A stretch of 64,000 nt of DNA from Zygaena filipendulae (taxonomy: Eukaryota > Arthropoda > Insecta > Lepidoptera > Zygaenidae). The stretch lies in NCBI GenBank assembly GCA_907165275.2, contig OU015650.1:1146001-1210000 (forward strand), written 5' to 3'. The notes beneath the pieces were generated by a model, which was not told the origin of the DNA, searched no databases, and was given only the letters and a program-made list of their open reading frames with translations. Shown here in pieces: positions 1-10,845 of the stretch (its first letter is position 1; the number at the start of each line of letters is the position of its first letter). The translations under genes and the position numbers were made by a program.

Positions 1-260
1 CTTAATTAATGAAATGCCAATTAACATTAATTTATTAAACTTGTCTGATTGCGGCAATTTTGTTTTAAAAATCTATACTTAACTAAGTAATCATTAAAGT
101 CGACTCTGAGTGCGGCCGAGGAGCAGGCATCGCATCGTCGCAAGCATTGTAAATAACTACGTTACGTTTTATGGATACAATCCGAGTCTTCGAATCTGCA
201 ATGAGTACTCCGATGTCACCCTGGATTAAGTTGTTTCCCGACTGTTCACCGTCCATTCAC

Positions 261-590
261 AATGGGCATGTTGACTAATTTTTTTTTAGCCAGTCTTGTA
301 GATTAATAAAAAATATTGGACACGTATTTTTTATTTTTTTACGTAATCAAAAAATAACGGCGATACATTGAGTTGAAATTTCGCGTGACGTCACTATTCG
401 GACAGTTTGTATGGCGGTTTTAGCGGTTAGTGACGTCACGACTCCCTCACCCTAAACTTTATTGCGCTTTATCTCTGTATATTTTAATTTATTTGAAAAA
501 GTAAAAAAAACGTGTCTATTGTTTTTTTTTATTTTCTAACTGACGGACTAATTAGAATTTTGATTTTCAAAAGTAGTCATGATCCTCATT
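261..590 (-). mobile_element. CRE-bearing MITE, copy 1
   Basis: Full-length copy of the family described most fully at 22958. The left end is AATGGGCATGTTGACTAA and the right end GTAGTCATGATCCTCATT, giving imperfect terminal inverted repeats. Subterminal arms carrying GTCCGTC-like and GACACGTATTTTTT motifs are also inverted copies of each other. The centre has two intact TGACGTCA palindromes. It faces the copy at 1211, so the two form an inverted pair about 620 bp apart. Confidence 0.85.
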
Positions 591-599
591 CACTAAACT

Positions 600-1205
600 G
601 ACAATTTATAGGTGTCTGTGGACATTGGAATGAGAATAATGAAGATTTTCCTTTTGTTTTAGATGTGCACTTGTTTTATTCATCCTCATTTGCCTAAGGG
701 CTAACCTAATACCAGATAATGGACCAAGTTTGCTATCGACTCTGAGGCCAGCGTTATTAAATGCCACTTGTCACAAACTATATATGTATACAACAATGGA
801 AATCCTGAATCGCGCTAACGAAGTTTACGCGGTGCGCTGACCGCTATATTTCACGCCACTGCCAGTATACCTAACCTTGCAATTCACGAGAAGTCGATAG
901 ATAGTACCTAATCACTAAGTGCGATAACTTCAGCTCAACTTCGCACACTTCTGCTTCAAAGTAAGATCGAGTCTCTTGTCAGCTGTGCGGAAACTTGACA
1001 CAGCGCGGCGGTAAGACGTGTATGACGTGTAATTAAAAGTGATCGTTAGGAAGTTGACAATCCCAGTAAATTGGCGAGATCGTTAGTGTGACAAACGGCT
1101 GCCGGTGGATATAACTGCCGTAGCCTGAGTAGGGGCGGCGCCGGGGCGCAGAGTAGAGATGATTTAGGTATTAGGCAGGACGTATTACGCAGATGTTATA
1201 GTAAT
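600..1205. other. Gene-free stretch with a GC-richer core, possible promoter or first exon
   Basis: No ORF with family resemblance is visible. Positions about 780-1180 are distinctly more GC- and CpG-rich than the surrounding DNA, including a CGGCGCCGGGGCGC-like run near 1135. A splice-donor-like GCGGCG|GTAAGA lies at 1011. The stretch could be a non-coding first exon of a plus-strand gene, but no downstream exon can be linked to it. Confidence 0.2.
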
Positions 1206-1210
1206 CCGCG

Positions 1211-1542
1211 AATGGGGATGTGGACTACTTTTGAAAGTCAAAATTGTAATTAGTCCGTCAGTTAGAAAATAAAAAAAAACAATAGACACGTATTTTTTGC
1301 TTTTTCAAATAAATTAAAATATACAGAGATAAAGCGCATTAAAGTTTAGGGTGAGAGGGTCGTGACGTCACTAACCGATAAACCGCCATACAAACTGTCC
1401 TGATAGTGACGTCTCGCGAAATTTCAACTCAATATATCGCCGTTTTTTTTTTATTTCGTAAAAAAAGAAAAAATACGTGTCCAATATTTTTTAATAATCT
1501 ACAAGACGGACTAGAAAATAAAAAAATTGTAACATGCCCATT
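1211..1542 (+). mobile_element. CRE-bearing MITE, copy 2
   Basis: Begins AATGGGGATGTGGACTAC and ends TAACATGCCCATT. The first central palindrome is intact (TGACGTCA). The second has decayed to TGACGTCT, so this copy keeps only one perfect octamer. Confidence 0.85.
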
Positions 1543-1788
1543 ATAATATGCGGTGGCATCAGTTGTTCTCTGTCGAAGTGCACCAACACTGGCAGCATTA
1601 AATACTGCTCAACCGAGTCGCACAGGAGAGATCTCGCAAGTCGACATATTTGTAGACAATATTAGTAAATTAATATTAAGATTGTATATTATGCCATAGC
1701 GTATATCTAAATGGTTGTTCTCAAAAAGACTGTAACAAGAGAGGCGATTTGGCGAACACTGTAAGCCTATCTTGTTTTGAATCACTAC

Positions 1789-1983
1789 ATAGAAACAAAG
1801 TCGCTTTCTCTGTCCCTATATCCCTATGTATACTTAAATCTTTAAAACTACGCAACGGATTTTGATGCGGTTTTCACCAGTAGATAGAGTGATTCATGAG
1901 GAAGATTTATAACTATATTTTATCGTGGAATTCCCGCGGGAACTCCGAAATTACTGCGGGTGAAACCGCGCGGGTCAGCTAGT
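1789..1983 (+). mobile_element. Helitron-like (Lep1-type) element, 'CAAAGTCGC' subfamily
   Basis: Starts in the ACAAAGTCGCTT subfamily head and runs through ACGCAACGGATTTTGATGCGG. It ends in the diagnostic 3' block GGGTGAAACCGCG...CAGCTAGT. The 3' end CTAGT and the lack of an evident target duplication fit a Helitron-like element. Family assignment rests on recalled similarity to Lep1 elements. Confidence 0.6.
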
Positions 1984-2194
1984 AAATAGATAAATAAATA
2001 CCGTATATTCTGATGAAACTGCGCCGTAGCCGGAGTGCTTGATTATTTCGCGATTATTAGATCTCGGGTTGCGGCCGTTTGGGCCCGCATCCGCGATTCT
2101 GAGAACGAGACCCTCACTCCTCAGATATCCAGGATACTAAACGGTCGACAGGGATCCACTTAGCCCTGACCTTGAGAAAAAGTATAACCACTAC

Positions 2195-2388
2195 ATCCCT
2201 ACTAATATTATAAATGCGAAAGTAACTCTGTCTGCCTGTCTGTTACGCTTTCACGCCTCGACCGATCATCATAAAATTTTGCATACACGTTGTCAGGGAT
2301 ACAGAAAAGGACATTGGGTATTTTTTATTCCGGAATTCCCGCGGGAACTCCCAATTTTTTGCGGGTGAAATCGCGGGAAACAGCTAGT
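2195..2388 (+). mobile_element. Helitron-like (Lep1-type) element, canonical subfamily, complete
   Basis: One of the most complete copies. The head is CCCTACTAATATTATAAATG. It then has a pyrimidine-rich CTGTCTGCCTGTCTG run, TTACGCTTTCACG, CATACACGTTGTCAGGG, and a palindromic GGAATTCCCGCGGGAACTCC. It ends in GGGTGAAATCGCGGGAAACAGCTAGT. It abuts the next element directly. Confidence 0.7.
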
Positions 2389-2585
2389 ATAGTATAAAAC
2401 AAAGTCGCTTCCCGTCTGTCTGTCCCTATTTATACTTAGATCTTTAAAACTACGCAACGGCTTTTCATGCGGTTTCCACCAATCGATAGATTGATTCATG
2501 GGGAAAGTTTATATCTATATTTTATCTTGTAATTTCCGCGGGAACTCCGAAATCACCACAGGTGAAACCGCATAGGACAGCAAGT
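2389..2585 (+). mobile_element. Helitron-like element, head-to-tail with the preceding copy
   Basis: The CAAAGTCGC subfamily, as at 1789. It starts immediately after the CTAGT end of the preceding element and ends in a diverged GGACAGCAAGT. The pair is a head-to-tail dimer of two different subfamilies. Confidence 0.6.
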
Positions 2586-3005
2586 AAAGTATAATATGTA
2601 TGATAAAGAAACGAACGAAGTCCGGAAGTTTGCTCAACGAAAAAATATGTTTACCTTTTTATAATAATATATAATAGCTATGCTCTGACAATATGTATTG
2701 TCATACCTACCTACTTACTCGTGACAAAAAGACACTAAATTGTGTTTATTTGCGGAGCAAAAAAAGGTAATCATATTTTTTACGGTCATAAAATATGGTA
2801 ACGTGTATGTAACCAATATTGCCGTGAAATTAAGGAAGTATTGAAAAAAAAAGAATCATTAATGTTCCTATATTTAGCTGACACATAAAAGCTGATACTC
2901 TGTCTATACTCTGTAGCTGTTACCTAGTCTCTCTTTACTCTGTCTTTTGAATTATTCAAGTTTGTGTATCATATTGATGCCAAATAAACTTCTCTATTTC
3001 ATTCT

Positions 3006-3096
3006 ATTCCACTCCACTCCACTCCACTCCACTCCGCTCCACTCCACTCCACTCCGATCCACTCCACTCCACTCCACTCCACTCCACTCTACTCCA
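3006..3096. repeat. (ACTCC)n microsatellite
   Basis: About 18 units of the pentamer ACTCC, with a few substitutions (GCTCC, GATCC, TCTAC). It abuts a truncated copy of the 2-bp-TSD MITE at 3105. The long minus-strand reading frame over it encodes only a Gly-Val-Glu-Trp-Ser repeat and is not a gene. Confidence 0.9.
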
Positions 3097-3104
3097 CACA
3101 CAAT

Positions 3105-3212
3105 GTAATAAGGTAAACATACAATTAAAAAACGTTCGCTAACTCTCAATAAATCGTTCTTAATCAATAACTTAATTTTGTGGGTTAACATGTTATTGCT
3201 TATCTGCGTCCA
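3105..3212 (-). mobile_element. Truncated copy of the TGGAC-ended MITE
   Basis: Only the part ending in TGTGGGTTAACATGTTATTGC...GCGTCCA is present. It matches the right half of the complete copy at 59538. The other half is missing, and the break lies beside the ACTCC microsatellite. Confidence 0.65.
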
Positions 3213-3439
3213 ATTATGATCGGTTAAGTAAGTAGTTTTAAGGCGTGAAAGCGTAATGAACGAACAAACAAACAAATGAACTCATATTTCGTATTTATGT
3301 TGTAATATATTTAGTAAGGAATCTCAGAAACTGGGTTGTACTATGCAGTATACAATACATCCCAAATAATATCCGTTTTTGTTATCCTTAATTTCCGGTG
3401 GTCCGCGTCCGTAACAGACATCAACAGAGAGCTTGTCCG

Positions 3440-3500
3440 TGACCGTATAATGAGTAGCTCGGCTAGCTTGGCCGGGGTTCGACTCCCGAACGACAATTTT
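3440..3500 (+). repeat. tRNA-derived SINE fragment (B-box-like)
   Basis: Contains TAGCTCGGCTAGC followed by GGGGTTCGACTCCCG, the latter resembling a tRNA B box (GGTTCGANTCC). No cloverleaf can be formed around it. I read it as a fragment of a tRNA-headed SINE rather than a tRNA gene. Confidence 0.35.
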
Positions 3501-3634
3501 TCTATTAATCTAAACATTTACCGGAAAAATACTCATCCAGTTGCCGATTATTATTTAATAACTATCTTACCTGCATCCTGATGTGAGGTTGACCGAGGAA
3601 TTTATTCGAACCCCCGATAACTCATGCTCACACG

Positions 3635-3778
3635 TGTGATGTATGTGATCATATCTGATTATGGAGGTAGATATAAGTAAGCGCACATGGTAACTAGGCG
3701 TATTAAACTTTGTCTCGAATTGAACTTGGCTGCGAGTAGATGTGTTTTATTCCGCTCCCCGTAGGTATAGATTTTACA
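3635..3778 (+). repeat. 5' LTR of the gypsy element
   Basis: 144 bp, TG...CA ends. It contains a TATA-like GATATAAGTAAG about 45 bp in. It is followed at 3780 by the presumed primer-binding site; the TGG start matches the complement of a tRNA 3' CCA. Confidence 0.9.
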
Positions 3779-3792
3779 GTGGCGACGAGGAT

Positions 3793-5361
3793 GGGATTCC
3801 AGTAATGGCGGCGGCGCGCGTTCAGCGTTGGGCGCTCCTGTTATCGGGTTATAACTACGATATAGAATACGTATCGTCCAGCAAAAACTGCGCGGATGCC
3901 TTGTCGAGAATGCCCGTACCCGGACCGGAAACAGGAGCTGAAGAGGTGACGTACGTTAATTTCGTGGAGGATTTTTTACCGATCACCAATAGTGACGTCC
4001 GACGAGCGACAGAACGGGATAAGTTACTAAGCAAGGTTTTGTTGTGTGTACAGGCGGGCTGGCCGCCAACGAATCCAGACGAGCTCATTAAACCTTATTA
4101 CGTTAGACGCAATGAGCTGTACATAGATCGAGGATGCATCATATGGGGGTATAGGATGGTCATACCGCCAACGCTTAGGGATACCATCTTAAAGCAACTA
4201 CACGTCAGCCACATGGGCATAGTGAAAACAAAGGCGCTGGCACGTAGTTATGTGTGGTGGCCCAATATAGATACGGACGTAGAACGAGTGTGCAAAGAAT
4301 GCGAGATTTGTGCGGCGGAAGCGCAAGCGCCGCCGCGAGCGCCGCCACAACCTTGGCCGTACCTCACATAACCATGGAGTAGGCTACATGTGGACTTTTT
4401 GGGACCCTATAAGGGCCGGACCTTCTTCGTGATAATTGACGCCAGTTCGAAATGGTTAGAAATTTTCGAAATGAGACGAACGAATGCCTCCGCGGTTATT
4501 GGGACACTAAGAGCAACGTTTGCACGTTTCGGCTTACCAAAAGTATTAGTATCCGATCAAGGTCCACCGTTTACGAGCACAGAGTTCAGGGAGTTTTTAG
4601 AAAAAAATGGCGTGAGCCAATGTTTTTCCCCAGCATATCATCCCGCGTCAAATGGTTTAGCTGAAAACGCGGTAAAATTGTGCAAACGAGCAATTAAAAA
4701 AGCCGAACGGGGATCAATAGAGGTAGATGCGGCTTTGCAAAGCTTCTTATTAGCTCATAGGAATAGTATCCATAGTACCACAGGGGACAGCCCGGCGATG
4801 CTTTTGCAGCGTCGCTCGTTGAGATCGCGGCTAGACTTGTTGCGGAGCGATCGCGCTCTCGAAGACCGGGTACACGAGGCACAGCGACACCAGGTACAAA
4901 ATTCGAGCCGGGCGCCACTGCGCGAGTTCGCGCCGGGGGACACCGTGTGGGCGAGAGAGTACGGGGGCGATACTAAATGGACGAAGGGGGCGATAGTCAG
5001 TAGGGACGATACGCGAAGATACGTATTGGAGCGTGGTGACGGTCAACTAGTTAGGCGACACATCGACCAGTTGAAACGGAGATCGCGCTTATCCGATGTA
5101 TCGTGTCCCGGAGAGGACGAGACCAATTCGACAACCGCGGCGGACGGAGCGGGGGATGCTGTGGTGCGCGTAGTACCGGAAGGAGAGGCAGAGGGAGAGA
5201 ATGACAGCGTGGCTTCGCCGGGGAAGGTTACGCACGAACCCGATAAAGTTGTTACTCCCACTGCGTCACCGACCGGGATGTTGCCGCCGCCTGGAGCACC
5301 AGGCACGCCGGTGCGCCGGCCCAGGCGTACCCGTAAACCGGTTATCCGCTACCCAAACTAA
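3793..5361 (+). pseudogene. Gypsy pol remnant: RNase H tail plus integrase, one in-frame stop
   Basis: Polyprotein fragment that once supplied reverse transcription and integration functions. The frame opens at the deletion junction with the end of RNase H (VQRWALLLSGYNY, then NCADALSRMP). It continues into the integrase zinc-binding region (HVSHMG with two histidines, then CKECEIC). A TAA at 4369-4371 interrupts the frame just before the catalytic core. Beyond it the frame resumes with VDFLGPY (first catalytic Asp), SDQG (second) and GLAENAV (Glu), so the D-D-E set is intact. A chromodomain-less C-terminal part has a GPY/F-like region (VWAREYGG...KWTKGAI) and a basic tail (RRPRRTRKP) before the terminal TAA. 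The first in-frame ATG is at 3805. The protein cannot be made as one chain without readthrough. Confidence 0.85.
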
Positions 5362-5431
5362 ATTGTCATTGGGTACATAGCGAGTAAGCATAGTATATTA
5401 AGGATAGTACATTAAGATTTCAGCAGGGAGG

Positions 5432-5575
5432 TGTGATGTATGTGATCATATCTGATTATGGAGGTAGATATAAGTAAGCGCACATGGTAACTAGGCGTAT
5501 TAAACTTTGTCTCGAATTGAACTTGGCTGCGAGTAGATGTGTTTTATTCCGCTCCCCGTAGGTATAGATTTTACA
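5432..5575 (+). repeat. 3' LTR of the gypsy element
   Basis: Same length as the 5' LTR and identical to it as far as I can read. It is preceded by a purine-rich tract and followed at once by the second ACACG target copy. Confidence 0.9.
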
Positions 5576-5870
5576 ACACGTAACTAACAAAAATATAAAA
5601 AATACACAGATAAATAACAAAGGAAACATTAAAAACGTGATTTAAGTTGATATGTATACAACAAAGTAGAAAGGCGTTGAAGGACTAGGTACCTATTAGG
5701 GTCCGGGTCACCATCAACGCGTCGTATTGGTAACACGGACGCTCAATTTTCGTAAATTAACTTTTCCTATAGGTATGTCAAAAATCAATTAGGTTATTTC
5801 TATTTTTTGTCTGAAATGCCATTTCTCTGACTAAAGATCAACAGCGAGCGAAAGAGTATATACTCAGCGC

Positions 5871-6110
5871 GAATAAATAATAATAATAATAACCCACTTC
5901 ACAACACACAGATCTACTTGATCCCACAGTAAACTATTATTAGCTTGTGTCGTGGAAACCAAGCAAACGTGGTATATACTACATATTATTACATACATAT
6001 AAATAGATACATATAAATAGACGCCCAGACTGGAAAATGGAACCCTGTGTTCATCACACAAAGTGCACCCCCATCGGGAATCGAACCCGGAACCGCTAGA
6101 TTATTAGAAG
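5871..6110 (-). mobile_element. tRNA-derived SINE with (TTA)n tail
   Basis: Read on the minus strand, it starts near AGCGGTTCCGGGTTCGATTCCCG, a clear B-box motif (6075-6090 on the plus strand). It passes through TTTGTGTGATGAACACAGGG and a TATTTATATGTATC region. It then has GTTTACTGTGGGATCAAGTAG and ends in a TTATTATTATTATT tail at 5871-5892. The same 3' block plus a longer (TTA)n tail is present on the plus strand at 8140-8217. The architecture (polymerase III box, unrelated body, microsatellite tail) is that of a tRNA-headed SINE. Confidence 0.6.
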
Positions 6111-6424
6111 AGCATAGAAAAACAATCAACTAAACGTCAAATCTCGACCGGCAGATCCGAACCATTGTCGATCCAGAGTAGTTTCCCATTCCAGATGGGC
6201 TATTACGTAACTTTTGTTCCTATCATTTTTCGGTTGCAAATCAAAAACATGACAGTTTTGCGATTACAATATGCACGTTTTGCCACTTGCAATATCTAGC
6301 AATCAATCAAAACAAACATACTTACTTCGAAAGTTGAAGCTGCCTAAACATGATTCAAAAATCACAAAATCGCTATTTCTCTGATTGAAACTGAAATATG
6401 ATAGCAACAAAAGTTACATAACTG

Positions 6425-6545
6425 CCCTGCTGGTCTGCAACGCACCTGCATGCTTTCTCGTGTTGCACATGTCCATGGGCGGCGGTAATCACTTACCATC
6501 AGGTGTGCCACCTGCCCGTTTGCCCCCTATGACATAAAAAAAGAG
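6425..6545 (+). repeat. 3'-end fragment of a non-LTR retrotransposon
   Basis: Block GCAACGCACCTGCATGC...GGGCGGCGGTAATCACTTAC...CCCCCTATGACATAAAAAAA. The same block recurs at 10258-10352. A poly(A)-like end fits a 5'-truncated LINE tail, of a type I recall as common in Lepidoptera. No coding part is present. Confidence 0.55.
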
Positions 6546-7535
6546 GTAGACCCCTGGCTCGACTTTTCGTATCGCGTGCTTAACTTATAATATAGGTAAA
6601 TACGCAAACATGGTTCTCAATGAAAATCACAACGCATTAAAGTAAATATTTCCTGTTTTGTGCCTCAAAATTACGCGGTAATCTGTCGAGTTATGTTCGA
6701 ATGCTCGCATAATATCGCGTCCTTGACAGATTTTGAGGATTTTTAGGGTTCCGTACCTCAAAAGGAAAAAGCAACCCTTATACGATCACTTCTGTTATGT
6801 CTGATCCGCCCGTCGGTCTGCCTGTCTGTCTGTCTATGAAGACCATTTTTGTCAGGAACGCGTGGAAGTATCGAGTTGAAATTAATGTCAAATACTCAGG
6901 TCTGCAACTGGAGTATGAAACTTGGAGTTCAAAAAGAAATCGAAATCAAACTTGTAAAACAACGCAATCAAAAGATAGGTACGACCTTCTAAGCCGCATA
7001 TTATGACACTTGCAAGGAAATCAAAGGTCAAGGTCTTGAGTGCTTGAGATGATCTTATTTATATGAATAGCATTTCGGTATTCGTCTAGTGGTCATGTAC
7101 CTAAGTAGGTAGGTAGGTAAATTTTATAATACTAAGTACCTGGATGACCTTTGCTCGGTATTTTTTTTTTGTTTTTACCACAGACATAATATTATATCTA
7201 TATATCTAGACAGGTCCGTTCTACAGTTTTTACGTAAGCATACCTAATATATTTTTATCATCACAGTTTTACAACGCCATCTACTGTAGAGTAGCTTTAG
7301 AGTTGCAGTGTCGGTAAACAATACCAAACACTCATTTATCATTGCCTGAAAACATGGGTAAAACGACGTTTTCAAAAACGAAACCTCGAAACCCCCTGCA
7401 TACTAAACTTCATGAAAATCGTTGGAGTCATTTCCGAGATTCAGAGTTATTTATTTATTTGAGAAAAAACAGACACATGTTGGGATATAGTTACAAAATA
7501 AGAAAACTTAAGATTATGTTATACATATATACAAG

Positions 7536-7866
7536 AATGGGGATGTGGACTACTTTTGAAAATCAAAATTCTAATTAGTCCGTCAGTTAGAAAATAAAAA
7601 AACAATAGACACGTATTTTTTGCTTTTTCAAATAAATTAAAATATACAGAGATAAAGCGCATTGAAGTTTAGGGTGAGGGGGTCGTGACGTCACTAACCG
7701 CTAAAACCGCCATACAAACTGTCATAATAGTGACGTCACGCGAAATTTCAACTCAATATATCGCCGTTATTTTTTTATTTAGTAAAAAAATAAAAAATAC
7801 GTGTCCAATATTTTTTAATAATCTACAAGAAGGACTAAAAAATTAAAAATAGTCAAGATGCCGATT
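7536..7866 (+). mobile_element. CRE-bearing MITE, copy 3
   Basis: AATGGGGATGTGGACTAC at the left, AGTCAAGATGCCGATT at the right. Both TGACGTCA octamers are intact. It is inserted in AT-rich unannotated DNA. A plus-strand frame running across its left end (7342-7578) is chance. Confidence 0.85.
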
Positions 7867-8139
7867 GCTCGCTTCAAGGTAGTAGATATACTACACCATA
7901 AGTGGTTCTAGCATAATTTTCAGTTCGCGCACATTTACCTAAATCAAATATAAGTGGCGTTGCGGAAACAATGTAACACGATATGTTATCTACTACTTAT
8001 TACTTATGTATTTCGTTACAGATGATTTATTTTTTTACATTGTGACTTATAGTTTTGTGCGGAAAAGAATTTACATCTACCTACTATATGAACCAACAAT
8101 GAAATTTCCATAAATCTTTGAACATCTTAGCATCAAGCT

Positions 8140-8178
8140 TATAGCTTAGTGTGGGATCAAGTAGATGTTGTGAAGTGG

Positions 8179-8216
<38 letters not shown>

Positions 8217-8217
8217 C
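8140..8217 (+). repeat. SINE 3' fragment with (TTA)n microsatellite
   Basis: TTAGTGTGGGATCAAGTAGA followed by GTTGTGAAGTGGA and about 12 TTA units. It is the same 3' block and tail as the SINE at 5871-6110, in the opposite orientation and with the head missing. Confidence 0.55.
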
Positions 8218-8376
8218 TTCTCGTTTGTTAAACGAAATCTTTGTATCTACATAGCTCACCGTAACGGCCTCTTATAGTTGCTCCACTGTTAAGTATTAGG
8301 GAAAAGAGGGCCAATTCTACTTTAGGAAACCATAAAATCTAATAATAACTACGTAAAAATTGCTTATTAGACGTAA

Positions 8377-8541
8377 TTAGCTGTCCCCTACGGTTTCACC
8401 CGCGGTAATTTCAGATTTGCCGTGGGAATCAGGTCTACCGTAGCTTCGTATATATGAAAGAATTTTCAAAATCGGTTCAGTGGATCCAGAGATTACAGCT
8501 ACATTGTCACAAACTCACAAAATTTACCTCTTTTATAATAC
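8377..8541 (-). mobile_element. Helitron-like element, 'TTTACCTCTTTTATAATA' subfamily
   Basis: Reads backwards from TTAGCTGTCCCCTACGGTTT through a diverged GGGAATC block. It ends in CACAAACTCACAAAATTTACC. The same subfamily recurs at 60347. Confidence 0.5.
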
Positions 8542-8544
8542 AAA

Positions 8545-9800
8545 TGTAGTAGACTATGCGCCGAGGGAGTAAAGCACTGTCTTACGTCACCGGCGGCATA
8601 TTGAACCCTGAAGCGAAGCGAGGGAGTTATGTAGAGTCCTGAGTGAAGCGAGGGGCTTAAACCGCCCGTGACGAATATAGGCTTTATGCTCGAGGTGCAT
8701 ACTCTACGGGCAGAGGGTTTATTCGAAAATAGAACTGGCCACCACAGGCAGATCATATAAAAAGAAAAAGAAACCTAAGAGTTTTCCTACAAATGACGTT
8801 CCAAACTCAAATCACTTGACTCCCTTGGGAGTTTCATACAACATTACCTCCCTCTCTTGGGTTGGGATGTAATGCCTTGCAACGTAAACGTTGAGATTGC
8901 GTTAATTTGAAATCGTCGAGCAGGTGGTATGAAAAATATAATAAAATTATTAAGCATAGACTGTCGTAGCGGGGATGTATCTATATAAAGAGACTCATGA
9001 GGAATTCGCGAACATCCCAAAAGCTATTAAACAATTCGTAACGAGTGTGAATTCAGATCTTTGCAATGTGTTCCACTGTGCTTATTCTAATGGTTTCGAT
9101 TCGTATATATAAGTAGATCGGAAAAAAAAACAATAGGCCTGATGGGATTGTTCTCTGAGCACACGAAAGAGACGAGAATTTTTACCACGCCCTTTACATA
9201 ACGTGACTAATTTCCTCACCTAATATCAAGACGGACGGTGCAGTGTCTTTTTCCCTCAAAGGATAAGACGATCAGTAAAAACAATCTACTGTTTTAATCA
9301 ATATTATATTGTGCAAACCCGTTTTACTTATCTACCACTTGAATATTTTTTTGTGTACTTAGATCATAAAATTTTTAAAATTAAACTTACACTTTTTTAT
9401 TTCGACTTCATTTATTTATTTATTTATTTATTTTTCGGGAAACAAATGGTACACAAAAAATACAAAATAAAAATAATATATAAAAATTTCCTAGACCTAG
9501 CAGTTTCCACATATAGAAAGAAGGTAGGTATACATAAAATTTAAATTAACGCACTCGAATTACTATCTTCATTTCAGTACCTGTTATCGAGATATTGGTC
9601 TCGTAGTCCTTAATCATATATTAGAGATTTACTGAAAGAACTTCAGTATTCGCATATTAATGTGCCGTGAAAACCTCACCCAAAAGCTTAGAGCAGGGTC
9701 ACGACTTCCATTAGTCCCTCCGAAGTGGGGCTTTGTTTAGGCTCGATTTAACAGCCACGACGCAAACGAGGATGCAAAAACCAAAAAGTATCTATAATAA
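8545..9800. other. Gene-free stretch
   Basis: AT-rich with no recognisable gene. A (TTTA)n run lies at about 9408-9432. The minus-strand frame at 8499-8756 has no family resemblance and overlaps the Helitron-like end. Confidence 0.5.
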
Positions 9801-9810
9801 TATAATATAT

Positions 9811-9895
9811 ATACTAATATTATAAAGTGGAAAGATTAGATTTTTTGTTTGTTTGTTACGATTTAACTCAAAAACTACTGGACCGATTTCAAAAA
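9811..9895 (+). repeat. Helitron-like element, 5' head only
   Basis: ATACTAATATTATAAAGTGG with TTTGTTTGTTACGATTTAACTC and AAAAACTACTGGACCGATTT. The 3' CTAGT block is absent. A similar orphan head lies at 15697-15790. Confidence 0.4.
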
Positions 9896-10257
9896 TGACC
9901 GTGATCCATTTGTTTTATAATGTGTGCAATAAAATTGTGTATTGTGCAGTAAAATCTAATTTATCCGACATATATTCCGCGCCTGATTGACCTTACGTTG
10001 ATTTTTGCAATTGTTGTAATTTGGCAAAGTTACAGTAATATTGATAATATTAACTATTTTTTGACCCATCCAGCAGTGTATTGTAAACGTTGTATTTTGG
10101 AATTATAATGAGCTCACCCTTACACGGCTTTATCTCGCAGAAGTTTGTCGTGGCATTCACCCTTCCCTACCCTTTAATATGCACCTAACGTATTCAAGAA
10201 GTGAAGCATTGAAAATAACTTTTTTTTCCCTCTTATTAACATTCCCATCCCTATTCC

Positions 10258-10352
10258 AGGTCGGCAACGCACCTGCATGCCTTTTGGTGTTGCAGATGTC
10301 TATGGGCGGCGGTAATCACTTACCATCAGGCCCCCTATGACATAAAAAAAAA
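10258..10352 (+). repeat. 3'-end fragment of a non-LTR retrotransposon
   Basis: Second copy of the GGGCGGCGGTAATCACTTAC block, with a short internal deletion before CCCCCTATGACATAAAAAAAA. Confidence 0.55.
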
Positions 10353-10538
10353 TTCGTAATGAGGTTGCTTAATTGATGATTCATAAAAAAAATTTGATTC
10401 ATTTTCATAACAATACTCAGTTAAACGTTTGGGTAGAACTATACATTTGGCTACTTATAGTTAATTTTGAAGAAGTGACATGTAGGCACGGTGGAAATTT
10501 ATTTGTTATCTACAGTTGAGTTAGGTACTCATTAAATA

Positions 10539-10845
10539 AATTAATTTATTATAGCAGTTGTAGGAGGAGGGGACCCACAAAACTAACGGGTCCCCGAGAA
10601 GGAGCCCGCTACGTGCGGGCTAGCGCCGTCGGGGCCGCGGAGCATGCAATTAGCGATTCCCGCGGCCCTGACTCGTGGCGCTGAGGAGGAACACCCCAGG
10701 GTTTTTAGTGGGTAGTATTCCCGCCCTTCTCAGGGCGGGTCGCCCTTATCAGGGCGGAGTCCCACATAACCATCACCCCCGCCCCGGGGGCGGTGGTATG
10801 CATAAAGCATTTTCCCTGGGTCAAAAAAAAAAAAAAAAAAAAAAA
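10539..10845 (+). mobile_element. Poly(A) retroposon (SINE or truncated LINE) with a perfect 15-bp target duplication
   Basis: Flanked by GGTACTCATTAAATA at 10524-10538 and again at 10846-10860. The body is strikingly GC-rich (GGGTCCCCGAGAAGGAGCCC, GGCCGCGGAGC, CGGGGGCGGTGGTATGC) and ends TTTCCCTGGGTC followed by about 23 A. Variable-length exact duplication plus poly(A) is the signature of LINE-mediated target-primed insertion. No convincing RT domain fits in 280 bp. The short frames over it are by-products of its GC content. Confidence 0.85.

Larger units (their letters stand above)
3635..5575 (+). mobile_element. Internally deleted Ty3/gypsy LTR retrotransposon with a 5-bp target duplication
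   Basis: Two 144-bp direct LTRs that look identical by eye bound the element, both starting TGTGATG and ending TTACA. The flanking pentamer ACACG occurs at 3630-3634 and 5576-5580, the 5-bp duplication expected for this superfamily. A primer-binding-site-like TGGCGACGAGGATGGGA follows the 5' LTR, and a purine tract GCAGGGAGG precedes the 3' LTR. The interior holds only the end of RNase H plus integrase. Gag, protease, reverse transcriptase and most of RNase H are gone. Identical LTRs imply a recent insertion, so it was probably mobilised in trans by a complete relative. Confidence 0.9.

Noticed and set aside
3000..3100. Telomere-like or satellite DNA
   Set aside because: The unit ACTCC is not the insect telomere repeat (TTAGG) and the tract is only about 90 bp.
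2994..3275. 93-codon minus-strand frame with a Gly-Val-Glu-Trp-Ser repeat
   Set aside because: It is the translation of the (ACTCC)n microsatellite and part of a MITE; no evidence of a protein.
3440..3500. tRNA gene suggested by a B-box-like GGTTCGACTCC
   Set aside because: The A-box-like motif is too close and no acceptor stem or cloverleaf forms.
6060..6110. tRNA gene on the minus strand suggested by GGGTTCGATTCCCG
   Set aside because: It continues into a SINE body with a (TTA)n tail; no cloverleaf.
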